From NCBI GenBank assembly GCA_013368315.1, contig JAACJM010000005.1, forward strand, positions 992,001 through 1,056,000: 64,000 bases of DNA, read 5' to 3'. Under the pieces are notes generated by a model. That model saw nothing but the letters and a program-made list of their open reading frames with translations, was not told where the DNA came from and searched no databases. Within the stretch, counting starts at the first letter, position 1; each line of letters begins with the position of its first letter. Below, piece by piece: positions 1 through 10,253 of this stretch. The translations under genes and the position numbers were made by a program. Source of the DNA: Tetrapyrgos nigripes. Lineage: Eukaryota > Basidiomycota > Agaricomycetes > Agaricales > Campanellaceae.

Positions 1-712
1 CTGGTCCCCAGACATCCATGTGCATCCTGTCTCCGAAGTTCTTAGTGCATGGAGTAAGACATAATTTTGGAATAGCAAGACGAGCTCCTTTGGCACGCAT
101 GCATACAATGCATTCAATCTGCTCCATTCTGTTCAGATTGAGACATAGTCCTTTAACTGCATTGTTTGCGAATAAGGTTTCAATATATTGATAACTCTGG
201 TGACCACTAGTGCAATGGGCTTCATATAAGGATAGGGTGCGATTGGTGACAGAATAAGCATTTTCATGCTCAATGATTTGGTAAAGCCCATGCACTTTTG
301 GAATGTGAGTGACGTTACGACCTTGTTTCGAGATAACCATGATTCCTCCTTCAATATGAATGATGTATCCTGCATCATCCAATTTACCCAATGATACTAG
401 TGTATTCAGTATGTCTGGACAATAGAGAGTGTCTTGCATAGGGGTAAGAAGTGGGGTTTCTCCTTTGTATCAACTGATTCGATGTGTAGAGTGCCTTTCC
501 CTTGGGATGTGAATGTATCAGAGTTAGCGGCTTGGATTCAATGGTCTGATAGTTTCGTAATTGATCTCAGACATATGGGATGAGCATCCAGAGTCAAATA
601 GAATTGGTGGAGTATGTTCCAATGCTACAAAAGCTGCTTCTTTGGCTATGTCAGAACAATTGATAGTGGGGTGATCAATGGAATCTTCGATCTCCAGAAT
701 TTCAATGGCCAT
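1..712 (-). pseudogene. Ty1/copia pol fragment: aspartic protease and GAG-pre-integrase
   Basis: Read leftwards, this is the start of a copia-type pol that runs off the window edge. Around 530-620 the frame shows the retroviral-type protease motif LFDSGCSSHMS, with the catalytic D-S-G. Around 60-420 another frame reads like a GAG-pre-integrase domain, with histidine and cysteine residues spaced as in copia integrase N-termini (for example YEAHCTSGHQSY and MEQIECIVCMRAKG). The domains fall in different frames with stops between them, so the copy cannot make a full polyprotein. In an intact element this region would process Gag-Pol and insert the cDNA. It continues directly from the gag at 713-1715. 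The family is clear; the exact positions of the lesions are not. Confidence 0.8.
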
Positions 713-1715
713 CCAGCTTCCTTCATCACTATCTTCTTCATTCTTTTCTCTGGTGCTACTTGCTGTATCCCTTCCTTTTCCATTCCTTTGTTGTCCATTC
801 TCCCCATTCTTTCTATCTTCTCTGTAATTCCTATCATCTCAGTGTTCTCTGGTGACGTTAGCATGCTGCATGCATTTAGATGGACAATTCTTGGAGAAAT
901 GACCAAGTACTCTGCAATTATAACAACTTGATTCTTCTCTTGTTTGATTGTTGCCTTGCCAATTTCCTCCTGCTCCACCTCAGCCTCTTCCTCTGAAATT
1001 TCCCTGACCTCTAAATGATGATCCTCCTTGGCTTCCTCTGCTATCTCCTCTTCCTCTTCCTCCTTTTCCCCTAAATCCACCATGCCCTCTGCCTTGGAAG
1101 TTGTTGTTGGAGTAGTTTGCAGATTCTTGTGATTTGTTGGAGCTAGAAGCAAAGTTCTTGCCTTGAGCTTCTGCGCAAATGGCTGCGATCAGCATTTCTG
1201 GTGTCAACTTGTTTGGTTCTTGTCTGTAAACAGTGATGAGGGCTTTGACAGTGGCCTGATACATATCGGGAGTAGAAGAGATGATGGCCAATTTGAATTG
1301 GGAATCAGGGATGGAAACTCCACGTTTGGCTAGTTTGTCCATGATAACGATGAGATTGTCGAGGTGTTTACCAACTTTAGCTGGGTTGGTACAAGTGAGG
1401 GAGAAAAGTCGCTTTTCCAAGCTAGCTTCAGTAAGGGGGTCCTTTGTGTCATAATCCTGCTTCAATGCATCCCACAACTCCTTCGATGTCAGCTTGTTCT
1501 TGTAATGCCTAAAAATAGTGTCTGGTAGTGTGCTGATAATGCCGTTCAACAGGTCTTTATCCTGTTGTTGTTGTTCTGCTGCTGATGTGGGTGCTGCTGT
1601 TAGATACTTATCATATCCAATAGATCCAGCTGCCCTCTACTCTCATTACCCATGTACTCCAATTAGATCTGTCCTTCTCGAATGCTTTGGTTGCCTTGGA
1701 CATGTCGTCATCTGA
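713..1715 (-). pseudogene. Ty1/copia gag (capsid/nucleocapsid)
   Basis: The frame 980-1549 reads as a copia Gag (UBN2/retrotransposon-gag type), with signature stretches such as LTSKELWDALKQDYDTKD and GKHLDNLIVIMDKL. A Gly/Arg/Ser-rich tail follows. A CCHC zinc knuckle lies in a neighbouring frame at about 875-930 (C-YN-C-RVLG-H-FSKN-C). The N-terminal part upstream of 1549 continues only after a frame change near 1600-1640 (text resembling NWSTWVMRVE near 1660-1690), so Gag is frameshifted at least once at each end. In an intact element this protein packages the RNA. The GA-rich low-complexity tail produces long spurious ORFs on the other strand. Confidence 0.8.
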
Positions 1716-1844
1716 GTCTGAATCTGAATCAATTGTATCGTCTGGTTCAGATGGATTGGGATTGGGATTGGATGGTGGAAAAGGTGAGCTGGGTGGATTG
1801 GGATGTGGTTCTGGATCTGGATTTGGATCTGGATCTGGTGAATG

Positions 1845-2360
1845 TCATGATGGAGGACTCGATGGAGGTGGTGTTGGATCTCCTTTCAGTGGCTGTTCTG
1901 GGGCTTCTGGTGCTGATGAAGATGATGGCTGTGGTTCAGATGATGTGGAGGGCTGTGGCGTAGCTTCCCATGGCTGTCCTGGATTAGGTGGTGGTGGTGC
2001 TGTGCATTCTTGATGACCGTTGATAAGTGGTTCTTGTCCTCCGTTTATGTGTCGTCCCCAAGGATTTGGGTTTGCTTCTGGTGGTAATGGGATGGAGTTA
2101 TAGCAATTTGGACAGGGATGAGCTGTTTTGTTGCACCAATAAAATTCTCTGTGTTCTATGTCCCAAAAACAATCAATGTAGTTGTCGCAATCATATACAT
2201 GTGCCTGATATGTACAATGGAGATCTGGTGCTGGTGGGACGTACTGCTGTGGTCTGGGACTGCCTCTCCTAGATTGGTTTCGAGATCCTAACTGTGATCT
2301 GATTATCTGTTCAGGGTTATCGACCCTGGGTGCTGGCAATCTGTGCGAGCTACTAGTCAT
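1845..2360 (-). CDS. Proline-rich, cysteine-containing ORF at the copia 5' end
   Basis: A 171-aa open frame begins about 60 bp inside the 5' LTR of the copia element. The middle holds a Cys/Trp/Tyr-rich stretch (residues about 48-90, with CDNYIDCFWDIEH and CPNC). The C-terminal half is almost all Pro, Ser, Gln and Glu. I do not recognise a domain. Its place between LTR and gag suggests an N-terminal extension of Gag or a small leader ORF that belongs to the element rather than a host gene. The stop at 1845-1847 separates it from the downstream (GGATCT/GGATTG)-like simple repeat at about 1740-1845. Confidence 0.45.
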   Translation of the reverse strand: MTSSSHRLPAPRVDNPEQIIRSQLGSRNQSRRGSPRPQQYVPPAPDLHCTYQAHVYDCDNYIDCFWDIEHREFYWCNKTAHPCPNCYNSIPLPPEANPNPWGRHINGGQEPLINGHQECTAPPPPNPGQPWEATPQPSTSSEPQPSSSSAPEAPEQPLKGDPTPPPSSPPS

Positions 2361-2418
2361 ACAATGTCAAGAGCTAGACAATGAGATATGATTAGAATAG
2401 GGCAGGGCCCATAACCTA

Positions 2419-2753
2419 TGAGAATAAATGAATATGAGGACACTTGTTGAACAAGCGAGGCAACGAATACTATTGCAGCTCTGGAGGTATAGACAGAAAA
2501 CTACTGAGTATTTATACTGTTAGCTACTGTGGCTGCGTGAGTCCATAAATATAACACAGTGGAGAAAAGCAGATACTATGATGTAATGTCTGATATCAGT
2601 TCAGAGTCAATGATTTAAGAAACAATGTAAGTACAGAGTATAACAGAAAGTAAGTGGTGCATGTGTGGATACAAGTGGATCATGTATACTAATGAAGTGG
2701 AGAGAAAGATGTGAGTGTTCGTTGTAAGTATAGTTCAATATAGAATTCTAACA
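2419..2753 (-). repeat. Copia LTR 1 (5' LTR of the gag-bearing element)
   Basis: A 335-bp repeat, TG...CA when read on the minus strand (starts TGTTAGAATT, ends TCTCA). It is matched along its length by 3986-4301 in the same orientation, with scattered substitutions and a 19-bp difference near one end. It lies directly upstream of the copia ORFs, so it serves as their 5' LTR. The bases after it on the minus strand (TATGGGCCCTGCCC) are in primer-binding-site position, and a similar string (TATGGCCCACACCCC) follows LTR 2. Confidence 0.8.
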
Positions 2754-3985
2754 GTTCTATGTACAGGAGCTTTAGAACCTGTACCTTTGGCATGGAGACT
2801 CACTCGCACCTGCTACAGCTGGGTTCACAGCTCGTATGTGCATATAATGGTTTGCAATATTTATGAGCTGTACTTTTAGTAAGGAGCTGAGTCCATTGCA
2901 TGAGTTGGAGATCTGCTTCTGTTTTCTGAGCTCAAAATGAAGGTTTGGCCCTCACCACTCACAGAAAAAGTGGCTAGATTGTGTCTGATAGCCTAGGTTT
3001 CGTTGGGTCGGCTCTGTCAGAATAAATGACGGTGAAAAACTGGATTTGCTGTAAAGCAGCAAGTGACCCATGCACATAGGCTGTATCTGCTTCAGCTCCC
3101 ATCTGCCACTTATGACATGGGGCTCTGGGTAAGTCATATGTCAATAGTGACCCATCTCTTTCTGTGCTATCGGGTCTGACCATATGCACGATTTGCAATT
3201 TCAGACATTGTTGGGATGCTCTTCCATGTTCATGGCTGCAAATTCGAATGCTCTCCCAAGTCAGTCAAGTATTCATCTCAACTCAACATTTGCAATCTCC
3301 AACATCAGATGTTGTTTTCCCGTTCTATCTTGATGAATCAGGATTCCATACATCATAATTGCCAGTTGTCAACAGAAATTCTCAAATTTTGACACCTCTG
3401 TACGAGGCTTCCAAGAGATTTCATGAACATGGTTCACAAAACCAGGTTGCAGCAACATTGTATGCTGGTAAGATTTCAGGGTTGTGTCAGTTGTACAACC
3501 ATTGAAAACTACTGGAAACTTCAGTGTATAGAATAATCCTGATGTGCAAGTATCTTGACTGGTAAGAATTGTTTCCGAGTCCAAATGCTTTGGGTCTTTG
3601 TGATGAGCACCATCATTTGTACATAAGTGGAAATGATAGATCTTGTGGAGTGACTCCTGGTCCATGTGGACAAGCTAGTACGATCCTTGTTGCCAGGACT
3701 TGGTTCCCAAGTGAATACAGGATAGGCGAGGTACCCCAAATATAACCACTTTGTTCCATCGATGAACTTCAAACTAGACATGTTCGTCCTGTGACTGAGT
3801 CACCGAGTAGCAAAAAATTTGATATCAATTGCTCACCAAGTCTTCCCCATATTCAGCTCACTTTCTGGAATGTATGAGAGTAGTTCACCCATTCAGCTCG
3901 TGCTGCTGTCACTGATGGAATAGTAACAGAATATGTTTGTGTGATATCCTATTCAGATGTCTCAATGAAGGGGGTGTGGGCCATA
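2754..3985. other. Sequence between the two copia LTRs, degenerate and unassigned
   Basis: These 1.2 kb lie between two same-orientation LTRs and do not resemble copia pol. On the minus strand two overlapping frames (3369-3665 and 3521-3781) read as one broken reading frame, with short phrases such as KWLYLGYLAYPVFTWEPS, but I recognise no family. It may be the remains of a non-autonomous LTR element (LTR 2 - insert - LTR 1), or host DNA caught between a solo LTR and the copia element. There is no matching target duplication outside the two LTRs, so I cannot choose between them. Confidence 0.4.
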
Positions 3986-4301
3986 TGAGAATAAATGAAT
4001 ATGCGAGGCAACGGATACTATTGCAGCTCTGGAGATATAGACAGTGAACTACTAAGTATTTATACTGTTAGCTACTGTGGCTGCACAAGTCTGTAAATAT
4101 AACACAGTGGAGAAAAGTGGATACTACAATGTAATGTCTGATATCAGTTTGGAGTCAATGATGTAAAAAACAATGTAAGTACGGAGTAGAACAGAAAGTA
4201 AGTGGTGTATATGTGGAAACAAGTGGATTGTGTATACTAATGAAGTGGAGAGAAAGATATGATTGTTCATTGTAAGTATAAGTCAATACAAAATTCCAAC
4301 A
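3986..4301 (-). repeat. Copia LTR 2
   Basis: A 316-bp copy of the LTR at 2419-2753, in the same orientation, again with TG...CA ends on the minus strand. The substitutions between the copies show they are not from a very recent insertion. The flank to the right (GGCCG) does not match the flank left of LTR 1. Confidence 0.8.
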
Positions 4302-4422
4302 GGCCGATGGTATGAAAAGGAAAGAAAGCGGACGCTATGATGCGTTGGTAGACTCTGGAAGTGTTCGGAAAGGCAAAAAGCCTGATCCCGATCATAAAAA
4401 AGCCACACGGGAAGTGGTAGAA

Positions 4423-5898
4423 TGAATTTTGCGTTTACACCTCGCGTTTATGTAAACGCTTAGCGTTTACCTTGCGTCTCACAGTAAACGCGTTTACACT
4501 GTGTATGGCACCTAGATTTTTGCGTCCAGGTGCGTCCACCAGAGTCCGTGCATCCAGTCGATCTGTCCAGTGGGTCCAGTGGCTGTGTTAATCCTAATTT
4601 TACCAAAGATGATTACACTTCGCGAATACTCCTCGCTGTGTATTCTTGCTTATCACCCGTACTTTTGATTATTTCTGGCATGTTGTACTGGTTTGATATC
4701 TTCAAGCTGCGTTTCTGAGGCTATAGAGCTCAAGCCCCTATCTTAGCTACCCGCGGGTAGCTATAACTTTCTAAATCACACAAAATGTACTGAAAGTAAT
4801 AATAATATACAGGGTATTTCACGGCATAAAATACATACTAGCTAGCTAGCCTAGTTGTCTCAGTAGGTCATCTTCAGATTGGTTACGAGGCCCTTTAGGC
4901 CGAGTTAACTTATGTCGACCCCCCAATTGAGTATCAAACTTCCTCATGGGTTCTAACTTTTACACGCCACCTCAGAGCTCCGAAGTGCCCGAACACTGCC
5001 ATTTCAGCTGACACTCAACTGACACGTCATTCTTGCCTTCCCTCCATCGCTGTTGATGCACCAGGTTCAGACGTGTTTACCTTCCCTCAACAGCCGTCAA
5101 AAGTCATCAAGAGCCGCTCTCTGAGACTCTGAATCACTATGGACACCTCTAATCCAAGGTCATTTAAAGGCGCTGTTACATTAAAATGGTACAGTATTGG
5201 GCTCTATCTAATTAAAAGAATTTTTTACTGCATACGAAACTGTTTTACTTAAACAGGCCTCGTAATTTGCCATGCGAAGCAGTGGCACCTTTCCCCAGTC
5301 AGATAATATCCCTCGGAATCCGCTAAGAGCAACAACTTCATTCGAGACGCGTGGGAAAGTTGTCGGATGTTGCGGCTATCGCAGTCATTTTATGATGGTA
5401 AATGACAGTGCGTTTATCGCGTGTCTCGCGTTTCAAAATTTGCGTTCACATTGATGTGTTGCGTTTACAACAATTTTTGAAAGTTTGAGTAATAATAAAG
5501 TATATTTGATGGAATTTTGATCAGCATATACTTAGTTCAAGAGTGTTTCTTGCTTATATCTGAAAATCTAAAGCTACAAGTCTGAAGTCACTAGCTTGGG
5601 AGTGAAGTCTGTACATTATACACATGATATAATACTGGGATGGCTTTCTGGAACACTAAGAACCGTTTCTAAGTTGTATTTAGATGCAAGGCTATGTTTG
5701 AGACAGGTCAAATCACAAAGGATATTAACTGATTAGATTCTACATAAGTAACTACTTATTGATTTCAGGTTGGCCATCTTCAATCAGTCTACCTTGGCCT
5801 GGATGGTATGAAATACACGATGTAAACGCAAAAATGTAGACGCTCGCGTTTACGTGCGTTTACATGAAACGCACGGTGTAAACGCAAAATTACATAGA
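4423..5898. mobile_element. Non-autonomous DNA transposon with GCGTTTACA-rich terminal repeats
   Basis: The left end (4423-4500) and right end (about 5820-5898) are inverted copies of each other, starting AATTTTGCGTTTACACC and carrying several sub-terminal copies of TGTAAACGC/GCGTTTACA. Such clusters are typical of transposase binding sites in hAT-like and related DNA transposons. No transposase is present. The interior holds another repeat (4876-5268) and scattered GCGTTTACA motifs at 5410-5475. A short direct repeat, CACGGGAAG, lies outside each end (4406-4414 and 5902-5910), but it is 8 bp from the left end and a few bp from the right end, so I do not call it a target duplication. Confidence 0.6.
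4876..5268. mobile_element. MITE-like repeat, family A copy 1 (GTTACGAGGCC...GGCCTCGTAA)
   Basis: This starts TTACGAGGCCCTTTAGG and ends GGCCTCGTAA, giving 10-bp inverted ends. The body (4948-5167) matches the minus-strand sequence of 22085-22300 over about 220 bp, and the homology continues past the right end (TTTGCCATGCGAAGCAGTGG is in both copies). It also matches part of 9617-9950. It encodes nothing recognisable and sits inside the 4423-5898 element. Confidence 0.6.
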
Positions 5899-8008
5899 CC
5901 GCACGGGAAGGAACGGGTGAACTCGCGCGCATTTGTACATAGCCACACGCAGAAAGAGGGTCTAATTGCTCCACCTTCTAACGCGAGTCGATAGGGACGA
6001 AAGAGAAATTATAGGTGAATGCGGCAACATCAAAGTGAGGCCACCCGAAAAGAAGATGAGATTAGGATGGTAGAAAAGCGCGAAGCGCGATACAGGAGTC
6101 ACCAGCTAAACTAAGTACTAGTAGTAGGGCTACATTAAAAACCTGGGAGGAAAACCACTTGGGAAAAATCCCTCTTCAGGCAAGTACGCCACTACACAGG
6201 GAGAAGAATTAGAGGGTGGGAAAGGGTGGGTGAACGAAAACGATTCTCGAGTGAACGGAGTGAATGAGGGAATCAAATTGAAGAAAAAGTATCTGAGGTA
6301 AAGGATATAAATACGAAGGGAGGATGTGAAAATCAAACTGTGAAGCATGTACGAGCGGATGTGGGAGAAGGGTGTAAGAGGATTTGGAGATAATTTGGAG
6401 ACTGGAAGTTTCACTGATGTTTGATCAGATCACAAACAACCAGTAAGGAAAGCTCGATCTTGGAAAGATGTACAAGCCGAGAGGAGCTACAAATGACATA
6501 GAAGAAGAGGGGAGGATGATGAGATGGGGGACTCTGTGAAGTCCTCGCAATTAGACTACATTAAACAACATTTTAACCCCGAGTAAAGAACTCATCCTCA
6601 TTTCATTCGGCCTCGTAATTGCTATATCAACTCTACCTCGTACGAATGCTCTGATGGACTACCCGTGCTCAGCGCTCAGCCTTCAATAGGTTATATGTGT
6701 ACCTGATACCTTGCCGGTGGAAATTTGAGTGGATCGACCCTTCAGATGTCATATCAAGTTTACATCACCTCGTACAAATGCTCTGATCTTCTCTCGTAGG
6801 CACGGCACGGGAGGGGTGATATGGGCCGCCTTCGAACCCGACCAACCCGGACAAAAGTCAAACAGACTACCCGCGCTCAGCCTTCAGCGGTCCGTCTTAA
6901 TGCACTTTATCCCAGGGCGAATATGATGAGTAAAAAAAAACATCAGCGCTAGGAATCACCCCACGGTGTCGTTACGTGCATAGTTCATCCCGGCGTATCC
7001 GGGATCGTGCTGGTAACCCTCGGGTGTTGCAGTTCCTCATCACTCACATTCATAGACCTGGTAGCCTTCAGATCAGTGCCCTGAGATGCGAGTCTGAAGG
7101 AGACTATACCTATTACTGGGAAAGAAAGGGATAAGATGAATACATGTAACAATTCCAAATTACTTCGACCAAAGAAGAACCTACCAAAACAATTCATCCC
7201 AATGGCAACCTAATCAACTCCGGTTTTGCTCTCCCCAACTCTTGAACCTACCAAAACAATTCATCCCCAAAGGCAACCTAATCAACTACGATTTTGCTCT
7301 CCTCAGCTGTCAAGGTCTCATACATCATCTCCTCAACAGCCTTCATCATATCGCTAAAGTTTCAAGGTTACGACCAAGTGTGGAGCATGATGATTCTGTG
7401 GCTGTATGAATGAATAGGCCTTCCATCGATCAGCACGAAACTTTTCTTCCAGCGTCCCTTCCGATTTGTGCTAGTGTTTCTGACATATCCACGTTGATTG
7501 TTGCCTCCAAAATGACCGGAGGCTCATCGAAGATATGTGAATTGAAGTGAAGAGGGATGGTGACTCCTTTTAGCGAAAGCGGGCAGCTCGTATGCCGTTC
7601 GCAGCTTCATTGACTCTACTATTCAAGGATTCTTCTCTGTGATAGGAGGTCAAAACATATATACTAACGATCAAGAAGTGTAGACCGTTTGATCGATTGC
7701 AAGCAGCGCGGTCCGCCTTTCTATGTACTATTTCTCATTCGCCGAAGCAGTCGGCTATTCAGAGCCTTACTCAGCACTGAAGGTCCCTTCTTTGTGAGCA
7801 GCCAGGTTCGCCCCCAAGTTCAGCTACCAGACTCAGACTCAGACTCTCCATATTACTTCATGCCAAAAGAGAGATACAAAACTCGAATGGTTAACTCCGA
7901 ACGCAATTTGGTTACTTGGTAAGCAATGGATTTTCATTCCTTTTGGCGCACAGCGCTAACACCGCTCAACCATCGATTGAATGTTAAATAAAGACAAACA
8001 CACTCTGG
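5899..8008. other. Intergenic region with repeat relics and a 67-bp tandem duplication
   Basis: I see no supported gene in these 2.1 kb. The phrase CATAGCCACACGCAGAAA (5937) and the phrase GTAAAGAACTCATCC...GGCCTCGTAAT (6573-6615) are the two halves of a dispersed repeat that is contiguous at 14573-14637 and 30745-30800; here they are about 630 bp apart. At 6640-6690 and 6770-6895 there is an imperfect repeat (CTCGTACRAATGCTCTGATC, CTCAGCCTTCARYRGG). At 7177-7310 a 67-bp unit beginning GAACCTACCAAAACAATTC is duplicated in tandem. Confidence 0.5.
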
Positions 8009-8016
8009 TATATAAG
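8009..8016 (+). promoter_or_regulatory. Probable TATA box of the SDR gene
   Basis: TATATAAG lies 37 bp before the ATG at 8053. An in-frame ATG at 7981 lies upstream of this box and would add an unlikely basic leader. The box therefore favours 8053 as the start codon. Confidence 0.5.
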
Positions 8017-8052
8017 ATCCGAGCCCTCAGGACGTTGAAGCATCCATACAAT

Positions 8053-9101
8053 ATGGCAACCTCCCCAGTTATCCTTATCACGGGCTGCTCTTCCGGCCTA
8101 GGTCGCTCAATCGCCACCGAAGCTCTCAGTCGCGGTTTACGCGTGGTTGCCACTGCCCGACGCCTTGAAGCTATCAGTGATCTCAAAGAACAAGGAGCGA
8201 AAGCGCTAGCTCTAGATATTACTGCCACCCAAGCAGATTTGGAGCAGTTTGCCGCAAAGGCTATTGCGCTTTTGTGAGTATCCGTCGGTCTGTTCAATGC
8301 GCACTATACTCAATCTGCCTATTCACAGCGGTCAGGTTGACATCCTAGTGAACAACGCCGGTTATTACCAGTTCGGCGCGATCGAAGAAAACAGGTACTT
8401 CATTCACAGTAAACATACATTTTCTCAAAATGCTGAATTTGTCTTAGTCCAGAGCAAATTCAGGCTCAATTTGCTACCAATTTCTTCGGGCTCGTCAATC
8501 TCACCAATACTTTCTTACCCCACTTCCGTGAACGAAAGACAGGTTTCATTGCGAACATTGGCTCTCAGTCTTCGTACGCGGCTTTCCCAGGTGCAGGAAT
8601 CTATGGAGCATCGAAGGCGGCAGTTGACTGTAAGCGCTCTTGTAGCATCGTGCATTCAGTTCTCATAATTGGTTCAATTTCCAGACGTCAGCCAAGTGTG
8701 GGCTAAAGAACTTAAAGAGTTCAATATTCGCACTGTCTCCATTGGTCCCGGAATGTTCCGCACGTCAGCTGCAACGAACATGATATTTCAATCGAAAGAG
8801 GTATGTACCCGCAGCAAAGGCGATACTCGATCATTGCTGATACTTTTGGGATAAGCTTTCCTGCTACGGGGGCCTGCATAAGCAACGTGATATGTATGTT
8901 GCATACGGCGGGAACGAGCCGGGCGATCCAAAGAAAGCTGCAGCGAAGATATTGGATCTGGTGACATCTGATAAAGACGTGCCAGGACGATTGCCAATCG
9001 GCGACGATGCGGTAGCGTTGCTTGCTCAGACCATGCAGGCAGAAACTAAGGAGTTGGAGGCTTGGAGTGAATTCGGGAAGGGCACAAACTTTGACGCTTG
9101 A
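8053..9101 (+). CDS. Short-chain dehydrogenase/reductase (classical SDR)
   Basis: Model: join(8053..8273, 8329..8394, 8448..8629, 8685..8800, 8856..9101), 831 nt, 276 aa. All four introns are short GT...AG introns and every junction keeps frame. The protein opens with a Rossmann fold: the cofactor motif TGCSSGLG (residues 10-17), an arginine-rich stretch after beta-2 (ARR) suggesting NADP(H), NNAG, the catalytic Ser in NIGSQSS and the YGASK motif (Tyr-x3-Lys). Then comes the PGMFRT segment that closes over the cofactor. Classical SDRs of about 270 aa oxidise or reduce alcohols and ketones; the substrate cannot be read from the sequence. It lies 1.1 kb from the 3' end of the GGPP synthase gene, so it may act on the terpenoid as a tailoring enzyme. 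It could also be a cluster-edge housekeeping SDR. Confidence 0.9.
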
Positions 9102-9292
9102 TCAACTGTTGTCTTTGGAATTGTAAAGTTTTTTACAGAAAGTTGAATGCAGATGTACAATCAAACTGATGTTGAACGAAAGTTCTGAACAAGAAACTTG
9201 ACTCTGATTTTCTGCTGCCCTCAGCTATTGTTGCAAAAATAAAAACATAAAAAAACTTTGTCATCGAGAGCTATCAGTTCGTGATACGTATA

Positions 9293-9472
9293 CTGTACCA
9301 TTTCGACCAAAAGTTCAGTAACGCATAACAGAGGCAGAAATGGGTGAGAAATTGCCAACAAAAGGGCCGTGGGAGCGGCCGGCTTCACCGGCAGCCTTCC
9401 TATTATGGTAGTCAAAACAAAATCAACGCGTAACGCGTAACATGGTCTGAACTTTCGGTCGAAATGGTACAG
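9293..9472. mobile_element. 180-bp MITE with TA duplication (Tc1/mariner-like)
   Basis: The ends are inverted copies, about 27 bp with a few mismatches (CTGTACCATTTCGACC at the left, complement at the right), flanked by TA at 9291-9292 and 9473-9474. A TA target duplication is the hallmark of Tc1/mariner transposases. There is no coding capacity. It lies downstream of the SDR stop. Confidence 0.7.
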
Positions 9473-9616
9473 TATCGTAAAAGTTCCGATACAGACAGAC
9501 GTTGTAGTATTTCGGTAAGGTTTCAATAGAGAGGGCAAGGAACAGACAGAGGGCATGCAACCGCTGCTCGACGAGGACAAACGATAGATAAGAGGGTATG
9601 AAATGAGCTAGAACAA

Positions 9617-9950
9617 AGTTACGAGGCCTTTAGGCTGACACGCCGAAAAGACAAAAATATCTACTCGATGAATAGATCACATCACTACTACTGATATAAG
9701 ATATATCTGTAAAAAAGTGTGTTTCCGTACGCCTTTCTGCCGAGCGGATATTTTTGTATTTTCGGCGTGTGAGTTAGGTCGACTCCTCGAAAATTTTCCC
9801 AGGGGTTCAGTCTCCCACCCCTTTTCGTTGCCATTCAACTGGCTGTACGGCAAACACCGCGACAACTGTACAGTTGACGTCATTATGTAGCACCTGTTTC
9901 CTTCTCTCAACCGTCACTGGATGTAGCTCTTCCAGATCTTCCCTGTTTTC
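9617..9950. mobile_element. MITE-like repeat, family A copy 3
   Basis: Begins GTTACGAGGCCTTTAGG like the copies at 4876 and 22300-22565. After the nested element at 9639-9769 it resumes with GTTAGGTCGAC and a stretch similar to 4913-5060 of copy 1. The right boundary is not clear. Confidence 0.5.
9639..9769. mobile_element. 131-bp MITE nested in family A copy, with TGA duplication
   Basis: Ends CACGCCGAAAAGACAAAAAT and its inverted partner (one mismatch in the first 20) enclose 131 bp. TGA is repeated directly on both sides (9636-9638, 9770-9772). Removing the element and one TGA rebuilds the sequence expected from the other family A copies. A 3-bp duplication suggests a PIF/Harbinger-type transposase acting in trans. 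Confidence 0.75.
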
Positions 9951-10253
9951 ATTTTTATACCGCTTACGCTTTCTCTGTTGCTTTCAAGTAAGTATCTTGG
10001 GATCGATCAGATGACAGAAGGAAAGTGGGCCATCGCACTCTATCGCTTCGCGTAGCTGGCGCCACTTGGCCGAAGGAAAATTCCGGACAGAGTCCCAGCG
10101 GATCTTTAGAAAAACTTTTGAGTGTTGGCCATACTCCTGGAGCTTTCACAATACCAGTGGTGTACTTTGAATTTCTGCTCTATGAATAAATAGTACTTAT
10201 CAAAGGTACACAGTATCTACAATGCTATCTTGTAATTTGTCGGCTCCGTTTCT

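Noticed and set aside
1687..2013. Gly/Ser/Asp-rich plus-strand ORF
   Set aside because: Antisense of the copia 5' ORF and of a simple repeat.
7981..8052. Upstream in-frame ATG for the SDR
   Set aside because: Lies before a good TATA box; the Rossmann motif is at the right distance from the ATG at 8053.
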